From an uncultured Bacteroidota bacterium (GTDB lineage Bacteria; Bacteroidota; Bacteroidia; Flavobacteriales; Flavobacteriaceae): a stretch of DNA of 64,000 bases. The notes below the pieces were generated by a model. It searched no databases. It was given only the letters and a program-made list of their open reading frames with translations, and had not been told where the DNA came from. A program made the translations under genes and the position numbers. The stretch's first letter is position 1. Every line of letters starts with the position of its first letter. The stretch lies in NCBI GenBank assembly GCA_902516925.1, contig CABYAF010000001.1, forward strand, positions 1 to 64,000. The letters run 5' to 3'. Shown one piece after another: positions 52,970-62,095 of the stretch.

Positions 52970-54174
52970 TTGTCTAACCAAATAGTAGGATTCTCTGGTT
53001 TCAGTTCATTAAAAATATTAAATTTTAAAACAGTCTTTCCATTTGATTCATTAGTAAATACAACACCTATTTCATCATTAGCATTTATCTTGTCACCTTT
53101 TTTAACAAATATTGAAGAGAGGTTCTGATAATTAGAAATGTACTTTCCATGTCGAATCAAGACTCCTGGGTTTCCCCCTGAAAAACCATAAACAGATAAA
53201 ACTTCACCATCAAAAACAGAATAAGCTATAGAGCTTGGAGATGTTGCAATTGAAATTCCATTACTATTAATTGTCGTTGTTCGAACAACGGGATGTGGTT
53301 GAGTACCAAATCTTCTAACTATAACTCCCTCTTTAACTGGCCATGGCAAGCGCCCTCTATTAGCTTGAAAATTTGATGAAATTAATCTACCTTCTGGTGT
53401 TAATGCAAAATTGGTTGAATTATTATTTTTATTTGATTCTGCAATTGCTAGTCTTATCAGTTTTTGAATTTCATTTTCTATTAATTTTGCTTGCTTTTCT
53501 TTTTTATTAATTTGTGCAGTATAATCCTTTTGATTTTTCAATAGCCCCTTGAATAAATCATCTTGTTGTTGTTTTTCTTTTGTCAATGATTGTTTGGCAT
53601 CCTTATTTTCTTCAATTAACTTTTCCTTTTGGGTCTTGCTAATAACTAAGCTATCAACATTCTCTTCAATTTCTTGTTGAATTTGGACAATCTTTTCAGC
53701 CTGTTTTTTTCTGTATTTAGAATACTGTTTAAAGTACTGAAATCTTTTGAATGCCTGATTGATGTTTTCAGAGGAAAATAAAAACATAAGTTTCATCTGA
53801 GTAGACCTTTTTTTATATGAGTTGTATATTATCTTCTCGTACTCATTTTTAAGGTTTGTCAAATTTGTCTGTAAATCAACTATTCTATCATTTTTATTAT
53901 TTATGATATTGGTCAAATTATTAAGTTGTGAATTATTAATATTAATAATCTTATCACGTACCGCGATTTTTAATTGTAGGTCCTCTAGATCATTAGCTAG
54001 ATTCTTGGATCTTTTTTTTGATTCAACTATCAATGAGTTGATCTGAATAATTTCTTTATTTAAAGAGATTTTTTGTGCCTCTAGTTTTTTTTGTCTTGCC
54101 TGATAATCCTGAGCGTTCAGTTGAATAGCTGAAAGCATAAATAAAAAAATATATATCTTACTTAAGAATTTCAT
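52966..54174 (-). CDS. EnvC-like murein hydrolase activator (degenerate M23/LytM)
   Basis: 402 residues: signal peptide (to QLNAQ), long coiled coil (about 25-250), then a LytM domain beginning LPWPVKEGVIVRRFG. The LytM zinc and catalytic residues are missing: H-x3-D reads NSNGIS and the HxH region reads LKFNIF, so it should not cleave murein itself but activate an amidase, as EnvC does. Overlaps the DUF4292 gene by 17 bases. Confidence 0.88.
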   Translation of the reverse strand: MKFLSKIYIFLFMLSAIQLNAQDYQARQKKLEAQKISLNKEIIQINSLIVESKKRSKNLANDLEDLQLKIAVRDKIININNSQLNNLTNIINNKNDRIVDLQTNLTNLKNEYEKIIYNSYKKRSTQMKLMFLFSSENINQAFKRFQYFKQYSKYRKKQAEKIVQIQQEIEENVDSLVISKTQKEKLIEENKDAKQSLTKEKQQQDDLFKGLLKNQKDYTAQINKKEKQAKLIENEIQKLIRLAIAESNKNNNSTNFALTPEGRLISSNFQANRGRLPWPVKEGVIVRRFGTQPHPVVRTTTINSNGISIATSPSSIAYSVFDGEVLSVYGFSGGNPGVLIRHGKYISNYQNLSSIFVKKGDKINANDEIGVVFTNESNGKTVLKFNIFNELKPENPTIWLDN

Positions 54175-54949
54175 TTAAGGATACACGTTTATAGTCAGAG
54201 GGAATTTCCATTGGGAAGTTTAGATTTTCTGGAAAATCAAATTGAGAATACTCTAAGTTTATTTTAATGATTCGACTCCCCTTTATGTATGAGATTAATA
54301 TCTCATTAGGGACTGTTTTTCCATCAATATTTTTATAGTTTCTATAGTTGACTGTTACTAAAGAAGAGAGAAGAGGAATAAAGATTCTTTGTTGATCAAG
54401 CATAAAGGTTTTAGGGTTTATAAAAACGGTTGTTTGAACTCCTTTTGAAGACTGGAGAACATAATAGACTGAATTGTCTATTCTCTCCCAATCTCCTTTA
54501 TTCATATCTACAATTGTTTTACCAAAAAGTAAATCTTGTAATAGTTTAACTGGTTTTTTAAAATCAGTTAATTTTAATAATTGTGATAGATCCGCGTCAA
54601 TAAATGTTTTTTGAAATTTTTCATAAAAAATAAACCTTTCATTGCTCATCAATATTTTTGCTATAGGTACAATCATTGATGCATTAATCCATAAAATTTC
54701 ATCCTCTAAAGCTCTAAAACTTAAATTAACATTTTGAATCAATCTCCCATTATCAAATTCAACTTTAACTCTATTTCTTAAATTTTGAAACTTGAATTCT
54801 GTTTTTCTTGAATTCTTAATAATTTCAGATATTTCAATGTCTTTTAGTGGAGCATCACTCGAAATATTTTTTTTGACTGAACAACCTTGTAGGAATAAAA
54901 ATAATAGAGCACAAAATAAAGCAGAATAAATCTTATTAATTGTCTTCAT
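54158..54949 (-). CDS. DUF4292 lipoprotein
   Basis: About 263 residues from the third codon Met of the track ORF. Lipobox LFLQGC (Cys about 23). Beta-rich LolB/LolA-like body (FKFQNLRNRVKVEFDNG, NLSFRALEDEILWINAS, FINPKTFMLDQQRIF) as in the DUF4292 family, found almost only in Bacteroidota and usually next to this EnvC-like gene. Its role is not established; a lipoprotein- or lipid-handling fold is inferred from the family shape. Overlaps both neighbours. Confidence 0.8.
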   Translation of the reverse strand: MKTINKIYSALFCALLFLFLQGCSVKKNISSDAPLKDIEISEIIKNSRKTEFKFQNLRNRVKVEFDNGRLIQNVNLSFRALEDEILWINASMIVPIAKILMSNERFIFYEKFQKTFIDADLSQLLKLTDFKKPVKLLQDLLFGKTIVDMNKGDWERIDNSVYYVLQSSKGVQTTVFINPKTFMLDQQRIFIPLLSSLVTVNYRNYKNIDGKTVPNEILISYIKGSRIIKINLEYSQFDFPENLNFPMEIPSDYKRVSLNEILK

Positions 54950-55961
54950 TATCATTTATTTGTGAATAATCACCTAAAAAAACTTCTTTGTTTGATCCGT
55001 CATAAACTGAATATGATCCTAATATAGAGTTTTTAATATCTGCATTTGAAACTTTTGCACTGTTATATATTAATGTTGATTTTATACTTGAACTAGATAT
55101 ATATACATTATCGCTGATCGAAACATACGGTCCAATTTCTGAGTCTTTAATTCTAACATTTTTACCTATAAAGACCGGGTGATTTATTTTAACATTACCT
55201 TCTTCAGTAAAGCTATTATTTTTGTCAGAATCTACATATTGCATCATAATTTTTTTTGCAGACTCAATTAATAATCTGGGAGTACCACAGTCCATCCACG
55301 TTTCTATCTCTTGTGATTTAAAAATCTTTTTATTATCTATCATTTTCTCAATTCCGAAATTAAGAAGGTATTCTTTTCCTGGACTCAATTTTTGACTTAA
55401 ATGAATCTTCAGTTCATCTCTAATTAATGATATATCCTTGAAATAATAAATACCTACAACTGCAAGATCAGATATGAAGTCTTTGGGTTTTTCAATTAAA
55501 CTAGATATGTTTCCATCTTTATCAAGATTTACAACACCATAACTAGATGGGTTTTTCACTTTCTTTACCCATATTATTCCATCAGTATCTGGATCAATAA
55601 AGATTTCACCCTGAATCATTGTATCTGAATATGCAACAATTGATGGTCCCTCTAATGACTCTTCTGCACACATAATTGCGTGACCTGTCCCTAGCTGATC
55701 AAGCTGCCGATAAACTTTAGTTTTCGCATTATACTTATCTGAAATTGAAGTTAAAGATTTCACTACATCTGAATTAAAATATCCTTCATCTCCTAAGATA
55801 TATATGATTTCATCAACAGGGGTTGTTAGCTTTGAAGTAATCTGATCTATAAGGTGTTCAACTATTGGCTTGTCAATAATTTTTAGCAAAGGTTTTGGAC
55901 AAGTTAAAGTAAAAGGCCTAAGCCTTGTTCCTTTTCCAGCCATAGGGATAAATATCTTCAT
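54936..55961 (-). CDS. Sugar-1-phosphate nucleotidyltransferase with left-handed beta-helix
   Basis: 341 residues. GT-A-like nucleotidyltransferase domain with M-A-G-K-G-T-R-L-R-P-F-T and CPKPLLKI, GTGHAIMCAEE and IVAYSDTM; then a hexapeptide-repeat tail (HPVFIGKNVRIKDSEIGPYVSISDNVYI). Makes an NDP-sugar, probably dTDP- or UDP-linked glucose or a related sugar. The neighbours are envelope-assembly genes. 20-base overlap with DUF4292. Confidence 0.85.
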   Translation of the reverse strand: MKIFIPMAGKGTRLRPFTLTCPKPLLKIIDKPIVEHLIDQITSKLTTPVDEIIYILGDEGYFNSDVVKSLTSISDKYNAKTKVYRQLDQLGTGHAIMCAEESLEGPSIVAYSDTMIQGEIFIDPDTDGIIWVKKVKNPSSYGVVNLDKDGNISSLIEKPKDFISDLAVVGIYYFKDISLIRDELKIHLSQKLSPGKEYLLNFGIEKMIDNKKIFKSQEIETWMDCGTPRLLIESAKKIMMQYVDSDKNNSFTEEGNVKINHPVFIGKNVRIKDSEIGPYVSISDNVYISSSSIKSTLIYNSAKVSNADIKNSILGSYSVYDGSNKEVFLGDYSQINDNEDN

Positions 55962-56011
55962 TTAGTTGATTTAAATCAAAAATACAAAAAGTGTAGGATG
56001 TTTATTTATCG

Positions 56012-56872
56012 TTATGAGTTTAGGGCCTCGGCTCCCCCTACAATTTCTAAAATTTCATTAGTAATTGCTGTCTGTCTTGCCTTGTTATAAGTAAGCTTTA
56101 ATTGATCTCTTAGCTCTGAAGCATTATCAGTTGCTTTATGCATTGCTGTCATTCTTGCTCCATGTTCTCCAGCAATGGAGTCAGAAATAGATTTAAAAAG
56201 TTGAATTGATAAAGTCTTTGGTATTAGTTCATTAAGAATCTTTTCCCTGTTTGGCTCGAAAATATAATCGCCTTGTGTAGATAAGTCCTCATCTGAATTT
56301 TCAGCGATTGGAAGGAATTGCTCTTTTGTAATAGTCTGGGTAGCAGCGTTTTTAAAATGATTATATACAAGAATAACCTCATCATATTTTTCTTCAGTGT
56401 ATAGCCCCATAATATCATTAGCAATTAACCTTACGTTTGAATATGAAAAGTCATCATATAAATCATTCTGTGAGCTGATGACATTAAATTTCTTTTTCAA
56501 AATGTCATTTCCTTTTTTCCCAATTGTTAGAAGGTCAGGTTTTTTTGTTCCATACTGAGAACTAATATTATATACCTCTTTAATTATGTTGGAGTTAAAT
56601 CCCCCACAAAGGCCTTTATTAGAAGTAATTACAATAATCAGTGGAGATTTAACTTCTCGTTTAGCAAATAATGGGTTAGAATCAACTGAGTCAATAGATG
56701 CAGAAATATTTTTAACTAAGTCTGAGAGTTTATTTGAATATGGAAGAGTAGCGGTAATAGAGTCCTGAGCCTTCTTCAATTTGGCAGCAGAAACCATTTT
56801 CATAGCATTTGTAATCTGCATAGTTGAAGAAACTGAACTTATTCTATTTCTAATCTCTTTTAATCCTGACAT
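56012..56872 (-). CDS. atpG: ATP synthase F1 gamma subunit
   Basis: 286 residues. N-terminal helix SGLKEIRNRISSVSSTMQITNAMKMVSAAKLKKAQ, ITSNKGLCGGFN, and the C-terminal helix MTAMHKATDNASELRDQLKLTYNKARQTAITNEILEIVGGAEA are the rotor-shaft signatures. Last gene of the operon, 3 bases after atpA. Genes for beta and epsilon are not present on either side. Confidence 0.97.
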   Translation of the reverse strand: MSGLKEIRNRISSVSSTMQITNAMKMVSAAKLKKAQDSITATLPYSNKLSDLVKNISASIDSVDSNPLFAKREVKSPLIIVITSNKGLCGGFNSNIIKEVYNISSQYGTKKPDLLTIGKKGNDILKKKFNVISSQNDLYDDFSYSNVRLIANDIMGLYTEEKYDEVILVYNHFKNAATQTITKEQFLPIAENSDEDLSTQGDYIFEPNREKILNELIPKTLSIQLFKSISDSIAGEHGARMTAMHKATDNASELRDQLKLTYNKARQTAITNEILEIVGGAEALNS

Positions 56873-56875
56873 ATA

Positions 56876-58450
56876 TTAAAATGATTTTGCAACTTTTTCA
56901 ACTACCTTTTTTATTTCGTCTGTTTCTTTATCAGAAATTTTTCCTGATTTTAATTCTGCAAGTAGTTTTTTATTATTTTTTCTGAGTTCTTGTAAAAATG
57001 CCTCTTCGAATGCTTTTACTTTTTCAACAGGAACCTCTTTGAGAAGATTTTGAGATCCAGCATAAATTATTGCAACTTGATCCTCAACTTGAAATGGATC
57101 ATTTTGATTTTGCTTCAAAATTTCAACATTTCTTCTACCCTTTTCTATAACATTTAATGTAGCAGCATCTAAGTCTGAACCAAATTTTGAAAATGCTTCA
57201 AGTTCTCTATATTGAGCTTGATCCAGTTTAAGAGTACCCGCAACTTTTTTCATGGATTTTATCTGTGCAGAACCCCCAACTCTTGAAACGGAGATTCCAA
57301 CATTAATTGCAGGTCTAACTCCTGAATTGAATAAATCTGACTCCAAGAATATTTGACCATCTGTAATAGAAATTACATTTGTAGGTATATATGCTGATAC
57401 ATCTCCTGCTTGAGTCTCAATAATTGGAAGTGCAGTTAATGAACCCCCACCTTTTACCTTAGATTTCAATGAGGCAGGCAAATCATTCATTCCACTTGCA
57501 ACTTTATCGTCATTCACAACCTTTGCAGATCTTTCTAGAAGCCTTGAGTGAAGGTAAAAAACATCACCAGGATATGCCTCTCTTCCAGGTGGTCTTCTTA
57601 AAAGAAGAGAAACCTCTCGATAAGCAACTGCCTGTTTTGATAAATCATCATATATAATTAATGCTGGTCTACCAGTATCTCTAAAGTACTCACCTATACA
57701 TGCGCCAGAGAATGGAGCAAATACTTGCATAGGTGCTGGATCTGATGCGTTAGCTGCAACTATAACAGTGTAATCTAATGCACCTTTTTCTTCAAGAGTT
57801 TTTGCAATCCCTGCTACTGTTGATGCCTTTTGGCCAATTGCAACATAAATACAAAAGACAGGCTCTCCAGCATCGTAAAATTCTTTTTGATTTAGAATTG
57901 TGTCGATACAAACAGTTGTTTTACCAGTCTGTCTGTCACCAATTACTAATTCTCTCTGGCCTCTTCCAATAGGTATCATGGCGTCAATTGATTTAATTCC
58001 AGTTTGAAGTGGCTCGTTAACGGGTTGACGGTAAATAACACCTGGAGCCTTTCTTTCGATTGGCATATCAAAAAGTTCTCCTTCAATTGGACCTTTTCCA
58101 TCAATAGGATTTCCAAGCGTGTCAACAACTCTTCCAAGAATTCCTTCTCCAACTTTAATAGAAGCAATCTGATTGGTTCTCTTAACAGTATCTCCCTCTT
58201 TTATTCCTTTGGAAGGACCGAAAAGAACAATACCTACATGATCTTCTTCTAGGTTTAATACCATTCCTTGAAGACCATTATCAAAAGAGACAAGTTCCCC
58301 ATATTCAGCATTTGTTAGACCATAAACACGCGCTATTCCGTCTCCTACCTCAAGTACAGTTCCAACTTCATCAAATGATGTTTGAATATTTGCTGATTCT
58401 AATTGTTTTTTGAGTAGGGCTGATACTTCAGCTGGTTTAATTTTTTGCAT
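56876..58450 (-). CDS. atpA: ATP synthase F1 alpha subunit
   Basis: 524 residues. P-loop [47 protein letters not shown] and [14 protein letters not shown] are the alpha-subunit hallmarks, with the non-catalytic nucleotide site. The long C-terminal helix is Lys-rich. Sits between the small lipoprotein (11-base gap) and atpG. Confidence 0.98.
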   Translation of the reverse strand: MQKIKPAEVSALLKKQLESANIQTSFDEVGTVLEVGDGIARVYGLTNAEYGELVSFDNGLQGMVLNLEEDHVGIVLFGPSKGIKEGDTVKRTNQIASIKVGEGILGRVVDTLGNPIDGKGPIEGELFDMPIERKAPGVIYRQPVNEPLQTGIKSIDAMIPIGRGQRELVIGDRQTGKTTVCIDTILNQKEFYDAGEPVFCIYVAIGQKASTVAGIAKTLEEKGALDYTVIVAANASDPAPMQVFAPFSGACIGEYFRDTGRPALIIYDDLSKQAVAYREVSLLLRRPPGREAYPGDVFYLHSRLLERSAKVVNDDKVASGMNDLPASLKSKVKGGGSLTALPIIETQAGDVSAYIPTNVISITDGQIFLESDLFNSGVRPAINVGISVSRVGGSAQIKSMKKVAGTLKLDQAQYRELEAFSKFGSDLDAATLNVIEKGRRNVEILKQNQNDPFQVEDQVAIIYAGSQNLLKEVPVEKVKAFEEAFLQELRKNNKKLLAELKSGKISDKETDEIKKVVEKVAKSF

Positions 58451-58461
58451 TTTTTATAATT

Positions 58462-58686
58462 TTAATTTTTTTTCTTTGGTTTAGATTTTTTTACTGTTCC
58501 TATTTCTACTTGCATATCGAACTTGTTCTTTGCTTGACTTCTAAGAGTGTCAACTATTATTTCAAGTTTTTCAATATCAAAGTCCTCAGGAACATTAATG
58601 TTTATTTCCATTTTGTCAGGGAACCTTAATGCTACACATGAGTAAAAAAGCGAAGATAATAGAAGAATAATTATTATTTTTTTCAT
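58462..58686 (-). CDS. Small lipoprotein embedded in the ATP synthase operon
   Basis: 74 residues: signal peptide with lipobox SLFYSC (Cys 17), then a short acidic-to-mixed body (KMEININVPEDFDIEKLEIIVDTLRSQA) and a Lys-rich tail (KKSKPKKKN). Gaps of 2 and 11 bases to atpH and atpA and the same strand leave no doubt about co-transcription. I know no family. Bacterial ATP synthase operons do not normally contain an exported lipoprotein. Confidence 0.7.
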   Translation of the reverse strand: MKKIIIILLLSSLFYSCVALRFPDKMEININVPEDFDIEKLEIIVDTLRSQAKNKFDMQVEIGTVKKSKPKKKN

Positions 58687-58688
58687 AA

Positions 58689-59228
58689 TTAATTTGTCGT
58701 TTTTAATTGTTTCTTCATTTTATCTAATCTCTTTTTAACACTTGCATCTAATCTTGTATTGTCATAGTCCAAAATAAACCCAGCAATTAGAGATTTATCA
58801 TGCTTTTTGGTTAATTTAATTTTACCCTTTTTCATTGACTGCAAATATTCCTTTATAGAACTTTCCAGTTCTTCAGAAACTTCAACAGGAGAGGTTACTG
58901 TAACTTCAACAATGTCTTTTTGCACGTTATATTGTTCTACAAATCCTTTACAGACATCCAAAAGCATATCAACTCGGTTATTTTGAGATAAAAGCTTTAT
59001 TACACTTGACGTATTAGGTAAAGATTCAGACGTTAAATCATTTAAAACTTTTTTCTTAATATCTTTTGAAATAGTAGGGTTGGCTATAAAACTTGTTAAG
59101 TCCTCTGAACTTTCCAAAGTTTTAATTAAAGACATAATTTCTTCAAAAAGAATATCTAAATTATCATTTTCAAGTCCATAGCTTATGATAGCCTTTGCAT
59201 ATCTTTTAGAAGAAGTTTCTAAACCCAT
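58689..59228 (-). CDS. atpH: ATP synthase delta subunit (OSCP)
   Basis: 179 residues. RYAKAIISYGLENDNLDILFEEI, and the C-terminal TVTSPVEVSEELESSIKEYLQ with DKSLIAGFILDYDNTRLDASVKKRLDKMKKQL are the OSCP signatures. Joins F1 to the peripheral stalk. 5 bases after atpF. Confidence 0.95.
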   Translation of the reverse strand: MGLETSSKRYAKAIISYGLENDNLDILFEEIMSLIKTLESSEDLTSFIANPTISKDIKKKVLNDLTSESLPNTSSVIKLLSQNNRVDMLLDVCKGFVEQYNVQKDIVEVTVTSPVEVSEELESSIKEYLQSMKKGKIKLTKKHDKSLIAGFILDYDNTRLDASVKKRLDKMKKQLKTTN

Positions 59229-59233
59229 GATTA

Positions 59234-59734
59234 CTAGTCAAATTTTTTCTCTTTTAATAATTTATTTATATAGTCTTGATGATTTTTATCATCATCAAGC
59301 TCTTGCTCTAAAACTTTAGATGCAATATCAATAGAAAGATCTGCAACTTGATTTTTGATTTCATTCATTGCTGATCTCTTTTCATTCTCGATTGATGTGC
59401 GAGCTTGTACTAAAATGTTTTCAGCTTCCAATCGTGCATCAGATTTTGCTTTCTCAACAAGTTCCTTCCCTGATTGCTTTGCTTGATTAATCATAGCATC
59501 GCTCTCAGATCTAGCTTCTTGTAGAATTTTTTTATTCTCGGCTTGAAGACTTTCCATCTCCTTCTTTGCCTCTTTAGCAGAATTTAAAGAATCTCTAATA
59601 GATTTTTCTCTTTCATTAATGGTGTCTAATATTGGTTTCCATGCAAATTTTCTTAACAAGAAAATTAGGGTTACAAATATTAACGTCTGCCAGAAAAAAA
59701 GACCAGATGAAAATTCACTTATTAATTTTTCCAT
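59234..59734 (-). CDS. atpF: ATP synthase F0 subunit b
   Basis: 166 residues. One N-terminal membrane helix (GLFFWQTLIFVTLIFLLRKFAWKPIL) followed by a long charged helix with the Ala/Glu/Lys-rich pattern of the stalk dimer. Length and position after atpE are typical. Links F0 to delta. Confidence 0.95.
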   Translation of the reverse strand: MEKLISEFSSGLFFWQTLIFVTLIFLLRKFAWKPILDTINEREKSIRDSLNSAKEAKKEMESLQAENKKILQEARSESDAMINQAKQSGKELVEKAKSDARLEAENILVQARTSIENEKRSAMNEIKNQVADLSIDIASKVLEQELDDDKNHQDYINKLLKEKKFD

Positions 59735-59746
59735 AAACTAATTCAA

Positions 59747-59941
59747 TTAGTTAACTGCGAATAAAGCTGCAAAAGCAATTCCCTCAACAAGAGCTGCAAT
59801 TACAATTGCTGCTACAAGAATTTTATTAGAAGCATCAGGCTGTCTACCAATTGCGTCCATTGCACCGCGACCAATAAGACCGATACCGATTCCTGTTCCG
59901 ATAATTACAAGTCCTGCTCCGACTATTTTAGGTATTTCCAT
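59747..59941 (-). CDS. atpE: ATP synthase F0 subunit c
   Basis: 64 residues, two membrane helices with GTGIGIGLIGRGAMDAIGRQP in the loop-proximal half and the ion-binding Glu 53 in ALVEGIAFAALFAVN. The residues around Glu (EGIAF, without the E-S and polar pair of sodium-binding rings) suggest H+ rather than Na+. No signal or fusion. Confidence 0.96.
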   Translation of the reverse strand: MEIPKIVGAGLVIIGTGIGIGLIGRGAMDAIGRQPDASNKILVAAIVIAALVEGIAFAALFAVN

Positions 59942-59976
59942 TTTTATTTATTTTAATTACACATTTATTTTTAAAG

Positions 59977-61047
59977 TTAATGATCGTCCTCCTGAACTGC
60001 AAAACCAAAGTATAAAGCTGACAAAAGAGTAAAGATATACGCTTGTAGTAAGGCTACTAAAACTTCAATTATTGAAATAAAGAATACAAGGACAAGTGAT
60101 AAGCTAGACCCAACTAAATTTTTAAAAATAAAAATTAATCCTATCAAGCTGTAAAGTACTATATGACCTGCAAGAATATTTGCATATAACCTTATCATTA
60201 AAGAAAAAGGTTTGATAAATACTCCCAAAAGTTCAATTGGTGCCAAAAGAGGTTTCAACCATACTGGAACACCTGGCATCCAAAAAATATGCTTCCAATA
60301 TGTCTTATTTGCTGTAAGGTTAGTAATCAAAAAAGTTATTAAGGCTAACCCAAATGTTACAGCTATATTACCTGTTACATTAACTCCTAACGGGCTTAGA
60401 CCTAATAAATTTAAAAACCAGATAAAAAAGAATAATGTAAGCAAGAAACTCATGTACTTTTTATAATGATGTTCACCTATACTTGGAATTGCAATCTCAT
60501 CTCTAATTAGTAGGACAATTGGTTCAAAAAATCTTCCAATTCCCGATGCAATTTGATTATTCTGCTTGTAAGATTTAGCTAAAGAAGTAAATAACCAAAA
60601 CATTAATACTGAGATTAACAAAATTGAGAAAACACTCTTTGTAATTGACATGTCAAGGGGCATTGCGTTAGTTACAATTCCCTCTTCATCATATGATATA
60701 TATCCCTCTGAATTTGTTTCATATATTTTACCATGATAGAGTTTGTAGTATTTCCCAGAAGCATTAACCACATTTTTTCCGTGATCTAACTTTGAAGACA
60801 TAAAAAACTTAACACCGTCATCAATTAATATAACTGGAAGTGGGAATCCATAATACTTTTTCTTACCCGTTTCTTTATCCTTAGTTGAAAAGAGTGAAAA
60901 GTCATGAGAATCTTGAACATGATGATATATATATTCCGTAATTTCTTCCTGAAGAGTAAGTTCTTTTTCTTCTTCTTTTGCATCTAGAAACGAGGCAGAC
61001 AAAATTAATATAGAAAGAAAAAAATATCTGCTTTTATTATATATCAT
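59977..61047 (-). CDS. atpB: ATP synthase F0 subunit a
   Basis: 356 residues, longer than in most phyla because of a signal-peptide-like N-terminus and a periplasmic domain of about 120 residues (EEEKELTLQEEITEYIYHHVQDSHDFSLFS), as seen in other Bacteroidota. The membrane part has the essential Arg in LMIRLYANILAGHIV. Forms the proton half-channels against the c-ring. A -7 promoter element lies 32-39 bases upstream of the ATG. Confidence 0.95.
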   Translation of the reverse strand: MIYNKSRYFFLSILILSASFLDAKEEEKELTLQEEITEYIYHHVQDSHDFSLFSTKDKETGKKKYYGFPLPVILIDDGVKFFMSSKLDHGKNVVNASGKYYKLYHGKIYETNSEGYISYDEEGIVTNAMPLDMSITKSVFSILLISVLMFWLFTSLAKSYKQNNQIASGIGRFFEPIVLLIRDEIAIPSIGEHHYKKYMSFLLTLFFFIWFLNLLGLSPLGVNVTGNIAVTFGLALITFLITNLTANKTYWKHIFWMPGVPVWLKPLLAPIELLGVFIKPFSLMIRLYANILAGHIVLYSLIGLIFIFKNLVGSSLSLVLVFFISIIEVLVALLQAYIFTLLSALYFGFAVQEDDH

Positions 61048-61078
61048 GCTTAAACTAAGTAGATTAAGTTTTGCGCGA

Positions 61079-61086
61079 CAAATGTA
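61079..61086 (-). promoter_or_regulatory. -7 element of a second promoter ahead of atpB
   Basis: TACATTTG fits TAnnTTTG in the 88-base gap between atpZ and atpB. No TTG at the matching distance; a TTGACC lies further upstream. Suggests extra transcription of the F0/F1 genes independent of bactofilin-atpZ. Confidence 0.4.
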
Positions 61087-61135
61087 ATATATAAATACAT
61101 ATTTATAAAATCATTTTAGGTCAAAATTTAAAAAG

Positions 61136-61339
61136 TTATTTTAAATTTTTTGTCTGAAAGATTATTAAACAAATAATCAAAATTATCCCTAATAAAGATA
61201 AGGAAAGAGTAAATTGATTTGATTCATTTTGAAAGTAGGAGTCAGCATATTTTCCAAGCCTTGTAAATACAAGCATTACTATGGCAATTTGAAAAAATAA
61301 ACCGGAAAATATAAGCCAGGGTTTAGGCTGTTTTTTCAC
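61136..61339 (-). CDS. AtpZ/AtpI-like ATP synthase accessory membrane protein
   Basis: 67 residues, two membrane helices (PWLIFSGLFFQIAIVMLVFTRLGKY and FTLSLSLLGIILIICLIIFQ) with the G-K-Y/W between them that marks the AtpZ type. Probably assists c-ring assembly or Mg2+/Ca2+ supply as proposed for AtpZ/AtpI. Its start overlaps the bactofilin stop by 17 bases. The longer AtpI partner often found between this gene and atpB in Bacteroidota is absent here. Confidence 0.78.
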   Translation of the reverse strand: MKKQPKPWLIFSGLFFQIAIVMLVFTRLGKYADSYFQNESNQFTLSLSLLGIILIICLIIFQTKNLK

Positions 61340-61730
61340 GAGGATTATTAAGGTTTGTTATCTTTTTTAATGGTGCTATTTCAGAATCATCATTTTGCAT
61401 GGATGACTTTGCATTAAAAATTGCTCCAGACTCAACAATTAACTTTGACATAACAACATCCCCATGAACTTCGCCTGTAGATCTAATTGACAATAAGTCG
61501 TCAACATGGATGGTTCCTTTAAATTTACCTTCAATGTCAGCAGATGAACATACAATAGTTCCATCAATATTTCCGTTTTTACCAATCACCACCTTACCTT
61601 TAGTCTCAATATTTCCTTCAAAAGAGCCATCAACTCTAAAGTCAGATTCTGAGTTAAAGTTACCTGTGAAGTTGGTGTTTTTTTCTATGGTATTACAGCT
61701 AGCTGATAAATCGTAATTTTTCATTTGCAT
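61323..61730 (-). CDS. Bactofilin (polymer-forming cytoskeletal protein)
   Basis: 135 residues (start could be the third codon, also ATG). The central beta-helix with regular G-D-V/I-x-G and I-x-G spacing (FRVDGSFEGNIETKGKVVIGKNGNIDGTIVCSSADIEGKFKG) is the bactofilin signature. Forms non-polar filaments at the membrane or cell wall. Conserved location at the head of the flavobacterial ATP synthase operon. Confidence 0.88.
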   Translation of the reverse strand: MQMKNYDLSASCNTIEKNTNFTGNFNSESDFRVDGSFEGNIETKGKVVIGKNGNIDGTIVCSSADIEGKFKGTIHVDDLLSIRSTGEVHGDVVMSKLIVESGAIFNAKSSMQNDDSEIAPLKKITNLNNPREKTA

Positions 61731-61807
61731 AAAAATTGGGCGATAAATCTACAATTTTATTTTCAATAATTAGTTAATTTATTAGTAATATTGCGCTGAT
61801 AATCAAT

Positions 61808-62095
61808 ATGTCTATGTCAAAAAAGATTAAAATTATTTGTGATGGAATGGAATATAATTTAGAAATGGTAGATGATACAACCATTCTAGATCTTGCGCTT
61901 GAAAATGATATTGATGCTCCTTATTCTTGTCACGGTGGAATCTGCAGCGCATGTTTAGCAAAGATCGATAAGGGTTCAGTAGAGATGGACAATAATCAAA
62001 TTCTTACAGATGATGAAATTGAAGATGGATATATCTTAACTTGTCAAGCAAGACCAACTTCTGACGAGGTCGAAGTTAGTTATGATGAGGTATAG
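61808..62095 (+). CDS. Plant-type [2Fe-2S] ferredoxin
   Basis: 95 residues. C-H-G-G-I-C-S-A-C with a further Cys in YILTCQARP (C-x4-C-x2-C-x~30-C) binds a 2Fe-2S cluster. It resembles the C-terminal domain of PaaE-type reductases as a free protein. Electron carrier for an unknown oxygenase or reductase. The 3' end overlaps the GT9 gene by 20 bases tail to tail. Confidence 0.9.
   Translation: MSMSKKIKIICDGMEYNLEMVDDTTILDLALENDIDAPYSCHGGICSACLAKIDKGSVEMDNNQILTDDEIEDGYILTCQARPTSDEVEVSYDEV

Noticed and set aside
57469-58252. Several plus- and minus-strand ORFs of 60-82 codons inside atpA
   Set aside because: They are shadows of the conserved atpA frame, with no signal, motif or spacing of their own. 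The same applies to the other short ORFs opposite long genes in the track.
59747-59941. Sodium-dependent ATP synthase c-ring
   Set aside because: The residues around Glu 53 lack the extra polar ligands of sodium-binding rings.
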